In this document: positions 1-6,367 of the stretch, one piece after another
How positions within the stretch are numbered: position 1 is the stretch's first letter
Layout: each line of letters opens with the position of its first letter
Assembly (NCBI GenBank): GCA_018056215.1
Contig: JAGPGB010000059.1
Coordinates: 1 to 6,980 of the forward strand
Reading direction: 5' to 3'
Length of the DNA: 6,980 bases
From: Bacteroidales bacterium
GTDB taxonomy: Bacteria > Bacteroidota > Bacteroidia > Bacteroidales > DTU049
Translations under genes and position numbers: made by a program
The notes under the pieces: generated by a model
What the model saw: only the letters and a program-made list of their open reading frames with translations
Database searches by the model: none
What the model was told of the DNA's origin: nothing

Positions 1-213
1 AGAATTTATGTTTATCCAAGGACAGGCTACTCAACCAAAAATATTTTAACACATAAAAATATTAAAATAGATAACACAGCACCAATTATTGATATTAGTA
101 GCACATGGATAAGGGAACAAATAAAAAATGGTAAAGATGTACAATTTTTTTTAAGAAAAGTAGTTTATGAATTTATAAAGATAAATGGGGTCTATCAAGG
201 AGTTGGTTATTAA
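1..213 (+). CDS. nadD: Nicotinate-nucleotide adenylyltransferase, C-terminal fragment (5' end outside window)
   Basis: NadD transfers AMP from ATP to nicotinate mononucleotide to make deamido-NAD, a late cytoplasmic step of NAD synthesis. Only the last 70 residues are present, read in frame 1 and ending at a TAA. What is seen: a VYPRTGY segment at fragment residues 4-10, then the family signature ISSTWIR at 32-38, followed by EQIKNGKDVQFFLRKVV and a short tail. The ISSTxIR motif near the C-terminus is characteristic of the NadD nucleotidyltransferase fold, and the wording around it resembles Bacteroidota members. The catalytic HxGH region lies upstream of the window and cannot be checked. The end looks normal rather than truncated: the protein closes after a helix (residues 45-61) and a short GVYQGVGY tail. 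The left end of an insertion sequence begins 27 bp after the stop, so that element did not visibly break the gene. A phosphopantetheine adenylyltransferase was considered but fits less well. Confidence 0.85.
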   Translation, partial: RIYVYPRTGYSTKNILTHKNIKIDNTAPIIDISSTWIREQIKNGKDVQFFLRKVVYEFIKINGVYQGVGY

Positions 214-240
214 GAGTTGATGAGAAATGGGAGCTAAAAA

Positions 241-283
241 GGGGAATGGTATAAATAACATTTTTATGTTATATTTTAAATAT
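241..283 (+). repeat. Left inverted end of the insertion sequence
   Basis: This pairs with 1324-1365 in inverted orientation: GGGGAATG against GGGGGATG, then TATAAA, ATTTTT, GTTATA and AAATAT blocks shared with small gaps. Inside it is a 7-bp perfect palindrome, ATAACAT (255-261) and ATGTTAT (266-272), around a TTTT loop. That hairpin could weakly stop transcription coming from nadD, but its stem is AT-rich and the main reading is a transposase binding end. The outer edge is inferred from the alignment only. Confidence 0.6.
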
Positions 284-306
284 TTTATTATTTTAATAAA
301 ATATAT

Positions 307-314
307 TAATTTTG
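307..314 (+). promoter_or_regulatory. Candidate Bacteroidota -7 promoter box for the transposase gene
   Basis: TAATTTTG matches the TAnnTTTG consensus of the primary sigma factor of Bacteroidota exactly and ends 15 bp before the ATG at 330. No good TTTG element is seen at the usual -33 distance. In DNA this AT-rich a chance match is not rare, so the call rests mainly on its position, which is nearly the same as the box before guaB. Confidence 0.35.
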
Positions 315-329
315 TTAAAAATTTTAGTT

Positions 330-1322
330 ATGAAGGAATTATTAGAAAACATTGATAAATACTTGGCTCTACCCAAGGATCACAAACGTGATTTCCTTGA
401 TCAGCTATATCAATACCTCGTCAATAACAATGCTACTGCTGTTGATTATCAAAGAGTAAAAATTCAATCGACTGCTGCTATCTGTCCGGACTGTAGAAGC
501 GAAAATGTAATCAAAGTTGGGAAAAGAAATGGCAGACAAGTTTACAAATGTAAAACCTGCGGTTATCAATTTCGTGAAACTGCCCGCACCTTTGTTTATC
601 GTATGCGAAAATATCCATTAATGCTCGATTATATGAGATGCATGCTCGAGGGTAAAAGTCTGCGAGCATGTGCTAATGAGGTTGGCATTTGTCTGAAAAC
701 TAGCTTCGAATGGCGACACAAAATATTAGCTGCTATTAGAGCATTAGAAGGTGGAATCAGCTTCTCTGGAATTGTGGAAGCAGATGAGCTACTAATGAAA
801 TATTCAGAAAAAGGTAGAAAGTTTAAAAACAAAGAAGAATATCAGAGAGCTAAAAGGATGAAACATCCCAAGGTAGCAGTATTAGTAGTTACAGACAGAG
901 AAGGGAATTTACTTTTTAAACAAGTTGGAAAGAAAAAAGTAAAAAATGAACAATTGAGAGAGGAGCTAAAAAATAGATTGTCAGAAAACAATCTGATTTG
1001 TGTGAAGCCAAAGAAAGAGTTTAGAAAAGGAGTAAAGGGTTTGCAAAGTAAAAAAGTGATAGTAAATAAAAGACAGATTAAACGAGGAATTTACAGTGTG
1101 AAAATAGTAGAGAACAAAATAAGTGATTTCATGACTTGGTTGAGTAGATTTCACGGAGTGGCTACGAAGTACTTGCAGAGCTATCTGATGTGGTTTGTGA
1201 TAATGAATAAGTACCTAAAAGAGTTGATAGATTCAGACATTGGTAGACTACTGAACTTGTCATCGCACGACAGATGGGCGTGGGACAAGTATAGAGAGAT
1301 AGTTAGTCAGAGATATGAATAA
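330..1322 (+). CDS. IS1595-family (ISXO2-like) transposase, intact frame but altered catalytic site
   Basis: Transposase of 330 aa, expected to cut and join the element's ends. From the N-terminus: a helical segment (1-45); a zinc ribbon with C52, C55, C74 and C77; a helical region with MLEGKSLRACANEVGI (105-120) and SFEWRHKIL (125-133), which resembles an HTH; and an RNase H-like domain from about 147. The motif GIVEADE carries the first catalytic Asp, D152. RFHGVATKYLQSYL (273-286) is the typical C-terminal block of this branch. Where relatives have TDGHKSY, this protein has VKPKKEF (225-231), so the second Asp is replaced by Lys; the third position reads VE (E261) instead of the usual VN. 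It may therefore be inactive or repurposed. The ATG at 330 is chosen over a TTG at 312 because that TTG lies inside the -7 box. Composition differs between the two halves. Family assignment is firm, activity doubtful. Confidence 0.85.
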   Translation: MKELLENIDKYLALPKDHKRDFLDQLYQYLVNNNATAVDYQRVKIQSTAAICPDCRSENVIKVGKRNGRQVYKCKTCGYQFRETARTFVYRMRKYPLMLDYMRCMLEGKSLRACANEVGICLKTSFEWRHKILAAIRALEGGISFSGIVEADELLMKYSEKGRKFKNKEEYQRAKRMKHPKVAVLVVTDREGNLLFKQVGKKKVKNEQLREELKNRLSENNLICVKPKKEFRKGVKGLQSKKVIVNKRQIKRGIYSVKIVENKISDFMTWLSRFHGVATKYLQSYLMWFVIMNKYLKELIDSDIGRLLNLSSHDRWAWDKYREIVSQRYE

Positions 1323-1323
1323 C

Positions 1324-1365
1324 ATATTTTGAAGTATAACAAAAATTTGTTTATATTCATCCCCC
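1324..1365 (-). repeat. Right inverted end of the insertion sequence
   Basis: Read on the minus strand from 1365 it begins GGGGGATGAATATAAA and aligns with 241-283. It has its own palindrome, TATAACAAA (1335-1343) against TTTGTT plus ATA (1346-1355, one unpaired T), matching the position of the hairpin in the left end. It starts directly after the transposase stop codon. A further copy of the tip, AAGGGGAATG on the minus strand (1383 to 1374), lies just outside and matches 239-248 perfectly, so the true terminus is uncertain by about 16 bp. Confidence 0.55.
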
Positions 1366-1526
1366 TCTTCTTTCATTCCCCTTCATATCATTTAATCTCT
1401 ATTTTTTATACTAATTATTCTAACATTTGAGTTTATTCTCAAAAAATTATTAAATGTTTGGTTTTAGATTAAATTTTGAATTTTCATTTTCTATTTTCAT
1501 TGTATTTTTGCATAAATTTATTTATT
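1366..1526. other. Non-coding region between the insertion sequence and guaB
   Basis: There are 161 bp with no supportable gene on either strand. The left part is pyrimidine-rich on the + strand and contains CATTCCCCTT (1374-1383), an inverted copy of the element's left tip. The right part is nearly all A/T, holds the 9-bp direct repeat ATTTTCATT at 1480-1488 and 1493-1501, and ends in a candidate promoter. I see no riboswitch, tRNA or convincing hairpin. Confidence 0.6.
1503..1510 (+). promoter_or_regulatory. Candidate -7 promoter box for the guaB operon
   Basis: TATTTTTG fits the Bacteroidota TAnnTTTG consensus and ends 16 bp before the guaB ATG, implying a leader of only about ten bases. 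The nearest TTTG upstream (1475-1478) is 24 bp away, longer than the roughly 19-21 bp usually described, so the -33 part is weak. This is the only promoter-like match found before the four-gene run. Confidence 0.4.
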
Positions 1527-2990
1527 ATGAATGAAAATAAAATAGTAGATGAAGGGATAACCTTTGATGATGTATTACTAATGCCTGCATATAGTGAGGT
1601 TTTACCTAGAGAGGTCGATACTACTACATTTTTGACAAGAGATATTAAACTAAATATTCCTTTACTATCGGCTGCAATGGATACTGTCACAGAAGCTAAG
1701 ATGGCTATTGCTATGGCTCAGGAAGGTGGTATTGGTGTTATACACAAAAATTTGTCTATTGAGGATCAAGCTCTCGAAGTAAAAAAGGTGAAACGTGCTG
1801 AAAACGGCATGATTATAGATCCTATAACTATTTTTGCTGATAATACTGTCGGTGATGCCTTAAAAATAATGTCTGAAAACCATATAGGCGGCATTCCTGT
1901 TGTTGATGTTAATCGTAAGTTAATTGGTATAGTTACTAATAGAGATTTACGTTTCGAAAATAACTATTCTAAACCTATTTTTGAAGTTATGACTAAAGAC
2001 AAATTGATCACTGTTAATGAATTTACTGATTTTAATACTGCTGAGGCTATTTTACAAAAATATAAAATAGAAAAATTACCTGTTATTGATAAAAATGGAG
2101 TTTTAATTGGTTTGATCACTTATAGGGATATTATGAAGCTACGTGAGAGGCCTAATTCTTGTAAAGATGAGTTAGGTAGATTACGTGTGGCTGCTGCTGT
2201 AGGGATAACAACTAATACATTAGAAAGAGTGGAAGCCTTATTATCTGTGAATGCTGATGCTATCGTAGTAGATACTGCTCATGGGCAATCTGCTAAGGTT
2301 TTAGAAACTATTAAAAAAATAAAATCAACTTTTAAAAATATTCAATTGATAGCTGGTAATATAGCAACGGCTGATGGTGCTCAAGCATTAGCTGATGCTG
2401 GTGCTGATTGCGTGAAAGTAGGTATCGGACCAGGTTCTATTTGTACTACTAGAGTAATCGCTGGTGTAGGTGTCCCTCAATTATCTGCTATTATGTATGC
2501 AGCTTCTGTTTTGAAAGATAAAGGAATTCCCATTATTGCTGATGGTGGCATTAGATATACTGGTGACATTGTTAAAGCATTAGCAGCAGGTGCGAGCACT
2601 GTGATGATAGGTAGTCTCTTTGCTGGTGTAGATGAGGCTCCAGGCGAAACTATTATTTTAGAAGGTCGTAAATATAAAGTTTATAGAGGCATGGGAAGCA
2701 TCGAAGCTATGCAGCAAGGCTCCAAAGATAGATATTTTCAAGATATGGAAGAGGATATTAAAAAACTTGTACCAGAAGGTATCGTGGGTAGAGTCCCATA
2801 CAAAGGCAATCTGTCAGAAGTAGTCTACCAAATGATAGGTGGTTTGCGATCAGGCATGGGCTATTGTGGCGCTAAAACTATTGAATCTCTTAGACAAGCT
2901 AAATTTATTCATATCTCTAATGCTGGCATTATCGAGTCACATCCTCATGACGTAACTATCATCAGAGAAGCTCCAAATTATTCTAGATAA
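1527..2990 (+). CDS. guaB: Inosine-5'-monophosphate dehydrogenase
   Basis: IMPDH oxidises IMP to XMP with NAD, the committed cytoplasmic step to guanine nucleotides. The protein is 487 aa, the normal bacterial length. Seen in order: N-terminal GITFDDVLLMPAYS (10-23); the first barrel part with SAAMDTVTE (48-56); two CBS domains (about 97-147 and 155-207) that usually bind adenine or guanine nucleotides and tune activity; ADAIVVDTAHG (243-253); the active-site loop GIGPGSICTTR with catalytic C306; IMP-phosphate contacts at ADGGIR (338-343) and GMGSIEAM (388-395); the general-base Arg-Tyr pair R402-Y403; and flap PEGIVGRVPYKG (416-427). All key residues are present. The ATG at 1527 is used because homologues begin about ten residues before GITFDD; a TTG at 1476 would add 17 hydrophobic residues without support. 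It is probably the first gene of an operon with the two foldase genes, 18 bp ahead of the next start. Confidence 0.97.
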   Translation: MNENKIVDEGITFDDVLLMPAYSEVLPREVDTTTFLTRDIKLNIPLLSAAMDTVTEAKMAIAMAQEGGIGVIHKNLSIEDQALEVKKVKRAENGMIIDPITIFADNTVGDALKIMSENHIGGIPVVDVNRKLIGIVTNRDLRFENNYSKPIFEVMTKDKLITVNEFTDFNTAEAILQKYKIEKLPVIDKNGVLIGLITYRDIMKLRERPNSCKDELGRLRVAAAVGITTNTLERVEALLSVNADAIVVDTAHGQSAKVLETIKKIKSTFKNIQLIAGNIATADGAQALADAGADCVKVGIGPGSICTTRVIAGVGVPQLSAIMYAASVLKDKGIPIIADGGIRYTGDIVKALAAGASTVMIGSLFAGVDEAPGETIILEGRKYKVYRGMGSIEAMQQGSKDRYFQDMEEDIKKLVPEGIVGRVPYKGNLSEVVYQMIGGLRSGMGYCGAKTIESLRQAKFIHISNAGIIESHPHDVTIIREAPNYSR

Positions 2991-3008
2991 TTAAAAAATT
3001 ATTTTATT

Positions 3009-4997
3009 ATGAAAAAATATTTAAGTATTGCAATTTTATCAATTTTTTTGTCCTTAACACTTATCGGACAAAATGATAAAACATTATTAGTGATTGAAAA
3101 TCAAAAAGTCCCAGTTTCAGAATTTTTAGATATTTACACTAAAAATAATAAAAATGTGGACTATTCTAAAGCTAGCATTGATGAATATCTGGATTTGTTT
3201 ATTAATTACAAACTCAAATTAATGGAAATTCAACGGTTAAGGTTAGATACACAAAAAAATTTCATCAATGAATTTCAGAAATACAGAGACCAATTAGCTC
3301 AATCTTATTTAATTGATAAAAATACTGTAGACAAACTTCTAAATGAAGCATATAATAGAATGCAAAATGACGTGAGAGTAAGTCATATCTTAGTTAAACT
3401 ATCTCCCTATGCTAATCCTAAAGATACTCTGAAAGCTTATAATAAAGCTTTAGAGATTAGAAAAAAATTGCTTAATGGTGCTGATTTTGCTAAATTAGCT
3501 ATAGAAATGAGTGATGACAATAGTGCTAGAGACCAAAATACAGCTGATGGTAGATTGATACCAGGTAATGGTGGTGATTTAGGATATTTTAATGTTTTTA
3601 ATATGCTGTATGATTTTGAAACTGCTGCTTACAATTTAAATGTTGGTGATATATCTCTACCTGTAAGAACTCCAGTAGGTTATCATATTATCAAATTGAC
3701 TGAAAAACACCCAGCTATTTATAGATTTAAAATTGCTCATATTCTCTTAATGTATCCTCCTAATGCCACTACTCAAGATAAAGAATCTATTAAAGCTAAA
3801 GCTGATAGCATTTATAAAGAAATTCTAAGTGGAGCAGATTTCGCTGAACTAGCCAATCTACATAGTGAAGATAAAGGTTCTGCTAATAAAGGTGGTGAAT
3901 TGCCTTGGCTCACTCCTTTTAGATTAGTACCTTCTTTTGTGCAACCTATCTACAATCATAAACCTGGTGATTATATTCCTCCTGTAGAAACTTTCTATGG
4001 CTGGCATATTATTAAGTTAATAGATAAGCAATCTCCACCTGATTTTGCTTCTGTTAAACAAGAATTATTAACAAAATTATATAAAGATTCTCGCTATCTA
4101 TTAGCTCAGAAAAAAATAGCTGATAGCTTAAAGCAGATTTATAAAATTCAATATGATAAAAAATTACTTGTAAATATTGCTAAATCTATTAATAAGGATT
4201 CTTTGGTAAAACGATCCTTTAAGGAATCTCAAATACCCAATTTAGACCATATTTTAGTTAAAATCGATGATCATTCTATTTATATTAAAGATTTCGCTAC
4301 TTATATTAAAAAAAATCAAAGCTTATTTACTAATACTGATGATATTCAAATATTTGTTAATAAAATGTTTGATAATTTCTTAAATGATAAAATTTTAGAA
4401 ATAGAGAAAGAAAATTTAGAAAAAAAGAATCCAAAATTTGCTGCTCAAATTAATGATTATAAAGAAGGAATTCTAATTTTTAATCTGATGGACCAAAATG
4501 TATGGAGTAAAGCTATGCAAGATACTGCTGGCTTAAAAGCTTATTACGAAACTATTAAAAATAAATATTTAACTGATGAAAAGGCTAAAATCGGCATTTT
4601 CAAAACTAATGATGCTAAAATTGCTCAAAAAGTTCAAAAAACTCTACAAAAAAATATTCAAAAATCTCAACTTAATCCAAATTTAATTTTATCTAAAATT
4701 AACAAAAAAAATAATGTCGTTAGTTACGATTCTATGACCATAGAGACTAAAAAATTAGCAGATATTGGGTTAGAAAAAACTGTAAATGCTATATTATCGA
4801 AAGAAAATAATAATTCTTACGAAATATATTGGTTACAAAGTATTATTGAACCACAACCTAAAAGTTTAGATGAAGTAAGAGGTTTAGTAATATCCGAATA
4901 CCAGACCTATTTAGAAAAACAATGGATAAATGAACTTAGAAATAGGTATCATTGGCAAGTGAATGACGAAGTTCTAAAATCTTTATATAAAAATTAA
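3009..4997 (+). CDS. Secreted peptidylprolyl isomerase with two parvulin (PpiC/rotamase) domains
   Basis: A 662-aa envelope foldase, expected to isomerise prolyl bonds or chaperone proteins crossing the periplasm. A signal peptide is clear: MKKYLSIAILSIFLSLTLIG, with cleavage probably close to residue 20. A helical SurA-like N-terminal region (about 25-120) is followed by parvulin domain 1 (122-231: VSHILV, GGDLGYF, YHIIKL) and parvulin domain 2 (240-341: IAHILL, GGELPWL, WHIIKL). Both domains keep the two characteristic histidines (H126/H226 and H244/H333), so both could be active. The remaining part, about 342-662, is Lys-rich and probably helical, and I do not recognise a domain in it. At 415-465 it resembles a second pass of the N-terminal helical region (HSIYIKDFATYIKKNQSLF, then a run ending FLNDKILEIE). 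The gene follows guaB by 18 bp and ends 2 bp before the next start, so co-expression with the SurA-like gene is likely. PpiD is less likely because there is no long membrane anchor. Confidence 0.9.
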   Translation: MKKYLSIAILSIFLSLTLIGQNDKTLLVIENQKVPVSEFLDIYTKNNKNVDYSKASIDEYLDLFINYKLKLMEIQRLRLDTQKNFINEFQKYRDQLAQSYLIDKNTVDKLLNEAYNRMQNDVRVSHILVKLSPYANPKDTLKAYNKALEIRKKLLNGADFAKLAIEMSDDNSARDQNTADGRLIPGNGGDLGYFNVFNMLYDFETAAYNLNVGDISLPVRTPVGYHIIKLTEKHPAIYRFKIAHILLMYPPNATTQDKESIKAKADSIYKEILSGADFAELANLHSEDKGSANKGGELPWLTPFRLVPSFVQPIYNHKPGDYIPPVETFYGWHIIKLIDKQSPPDFASVKQELLTKLYKDSRYLLAQKKIADSLKQIYKIQYDKKLLVNIAKSINKDSLVKRSFKESQIPNLDHILVKIDDHSIYIKDFATYIKKNQSLFTNTDDIQIFVNKMFDNFLNDKILEIEKENLEKKNPKFAAQINDYKEGILIFNLMDQNVWSKAMQDTAGLKAYYETIKNKYLTDEKAKIGIFKTNDAKIAQKVQKTLQKNIQKSQLNPNLILSKINKKNNVVSYDSMTIETKKLADIGLEKTVNAILSKENNNSYEIYWLQSIIEPQPKSLDEVRGLVISEYQTYLEKQWINELRNRYHWQVNDEVLKSLYKN

Positions 4998-4999
4998 TA

Positions 5000-6364
5000 A
5001 TGAGAAAATTATTTTTAGTTACAAATCTAATATTGCTCTTTTCATCTGTTCTGCTATCTCAGAGTACGCCACCTCAAATATTAGATAAAATCATTGCTAT
5101 TGTAGGCAATAAAATTATATTAAAAAGTGAGGTAGATATGCAAATACAACAATTGATGATATCTGGTACTCTCGATAATGCTATAAAAACTGACGAGATA
5201 CAATGCGAAATATTAGAAGATATGCTTTTACAGAAACTTCTTCTGATGCAGGCAGAGATAGATTCTGTGGAAGTATCTGATGATCAAATAAATAATGAGT
5301 TAGATAGAAGGATTAGATATTTCACCTCGATGTTTGGTAATGTTCAAGAATTAGAAAAATATTATAAAAAAAGTATTCTAGAACTCAAAGAAGAACTTCG
5401 TGAACCACTAAAAGATCAATTATTAATAACTACTATGCACGATAAACTTGTATCTAATGTTACTGTGACGCCTAGCGAAGTAGAAAAATATTATAAAAAA
5501 ATGCCATCAGATTCTATACCTATCATACCAGCACAATGGGAAATTGGTCTCATAGCGATAGCCCCTTCTCTTACTCAGGAAGAAAACAATATGCTAATTT
5601 CAAAATTACAAGATATAAAGAAAAGAATTAATAATGTATCTGATTTCGAAGTAATGGCTAGACTATATAGCGAAGATCCTGCTACAGCGAAAAATGGTGG
5701 TGAGACAGGCTATTTTACTAAAGGCGTTATGGAGCCTACTTTTGAGAATGCTGCTTTTTCTCTTACTAAACCTGGTGAGATCTCACCTATCATTGAAACT
5801 TCATACGGTTATCATATTTTGCAATTAATAGATAGAAAAGGTGAACAAGTAAATGTGAGGCATATATTAGTTCGCAAACAACCATCAAATAATGCTATTC
5901 AGATAGCTAAACAAAAAGCAGACAGTATTTATAATTTATTAATAAAAAATGAAATAAATTTTGCTGATGCTGCAAAAAAATTTTCTAAGCTAGAAGGAGA
6001 TTTAACACAAGGAGGTATGATTTTATCAGCTAATGGAGGCTTCACTCTAACTACTAATGAAATAGACGCCAAATTTTTGCCTATATTAGATACGATGAAA
6101 AATTCAAAATTTTCAAAACCTTTTCTATATATGGAAAATGATGGCACTCCTACATACAGAATATTATGGTTAAAAAACTATATACCACCTCACAAAGCTT
6201 CTCTGAAAACAGATTATTACTTGATACAAATGAAAGCTCTAGAAGAGAAAAAAAATCAAGCCTTAGCTAAATGGGCTAATGAGAGATTGCAAGAAGTTTA
6301 TGTGAAAATAGATGAAGATTATCAAGGTTGTGACTTTAAATATCCATGGATAAAAAAACATTAA
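5000..6364 (+). CDS. surA: SurA-like periplasmic chaperone / parvulin peptidylprolyl isomerase
   Basis: A 454-aa exported protein of the SurA type, which escorts unfolded outer-membrane proteins through the periplasm. Seen: signal peptide MRKLFLVTNLILLFSSVLLS (cleavage near 20-22); the SurA N-terminal start LDKIIAIVGNKIILKSEVD (28-46); a helical core to about 168 with EDMLLQKLLLMQAE (73-86); parvulin domain 1 (about 176-279, with GGETGYFTKG and YGYHILQLID); parvulin domain 2 (about 283-392, starting VRHILV); and a C-terminal helix (about 398-436). Domain order and length match E. coli SurA. Oddly, domain 1 lacks the first histidine (EIGLIAI instead of xxHIL) but keeps H272, while domain 2 keeps H288 but has R387 (YRILWL) in place of the second. 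The chaperone role may therefore outweigh isomerase activity. The ATG at 5000 lies 2 bp after the previous stop. It is clearly paralogous to the upstream gene. The gene symbol is by similarity. Confidence 0.9.
   Translation: MRKLFLVTNLILLFSSVLLSQSTPPQILDKIIAIVGNKIILKSEVDMQIQQLMISGTLDNAIKTDEIQCEILEDMLLQKLLLMQAEIDSVEVSDDQINNELDRRIRYFTSMFGNVQELEKYYKKSILELKEELREPLKDQLLITTMHDKLVSNVTVTPSEVEKYYKKMPSDSIPIIPAQWEIGLIAIAPSLTQEENNMLISKLQDIKKRINNVSDFEVMARLYSEDPATAKNGGETGYFTKGVMEPTFENAAFSLTKPGEISPIIETSYGYHILQLIDRKGEQVNVRHILVRKQPSNNAIQIAKQKADSIYNLLIKNEINFADAAKKFSKLEGDLTQGGMILSANGGFTLTTNEIDAKFLPILDTMKNSKFSKPFLYMENDGTPTYRILWLKNYIPPHKASLKTDYYLIQMKALEEKKNQALAKWANERLQEVYVKIDEDYQGCDFKYPWIKKH
5352..5501 (+). repeat. 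Exact 21-bp direct repeat inside the SurA-like gene
   Basis: The same 21 bases occur at 5352-5372 and 5481-5501, 129 bp (43 codons) apart and in the same frame. Each copy encodes EKYYKK (residues 119-124 and 162-167). The repeat is A-rich, containing a run of five and a run of seven A. It may simply reflect two similar helices in an AT-rich gene. Recombination between copies would delete 43 residues without a frameshift. Confidence 0.6.
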
Positions 6365-6367
6365 TGT

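Larger units (their letters stand above)
241..1365 (+). mobile_element. IS1595-family (ISXO2-like) insertion sequence, about 1.1 kb
   Basis: A single transposase gene is flanked by imperfect inverted ends. The left end starts GGGGAATGGTATAAAT at 241. The reverse complement of the right end, starting at 1365, reads GGGGGATGAATATAAA. With three small gaps, similarity continues for about 40 bp. Length, one-gene layout and G-rich tips fit the IS1595 family. The element lies between nadD and guaB and interrupts neither. No 8-bp target duplication is visible at either candidate boundary (left flank GCTAAAAA, right flank TCTTCTTT). The copy may therefore be old, rearranged, or have slightly different ends from those chosen. 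A second possible right tip lies 16 bp further out, at 1381. Confidence 0.7.

Noticed and set aside
255..272. Hairpin as an intrinsic terminator of nadD
   Set aside because: The stem has a single G-C pair and the run of T after it is short; it is better explained as part of the element's inverted end.
312..329. TTG start adding six residues to the transposase
   Set aside because: The TTG is the end of the TAATTTTG promoter-like box, and the ATG at 330 gives a normal start for the protein.
629..832. Minus-strand open frame of 67 codons
   Set aside because: It lies fully inside the transposase gene, has no recognisable motif, and looks like a chance frame.
207..1453. TTATTAA at 207-213 and 1447-1453 as a target-site duplication
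   Set aside because: Seven A/T bases match easily by chance here, and the copies lie about 27 and 81 bp from the proposed ends.
1476..1526. TTG start adding 17 hydrophobic residues to IMP dehydrogenase
   Set aside because: IMPDH is a cytoplasmic enzyme whose homologues begin close to the ATG at 1527; the extra residues are translated from the A/T-rich promoter region.
1484..1690. Minus-strand open frame of 68 codons
   Set aside because: It is antisense to the start of guaB and has no family resemblance.
5929..6147. Minus-strand open frame of 72 codons
   Set aside because: It is antisense to the SurA-like gene, with composition expected from the reversed coding strand.
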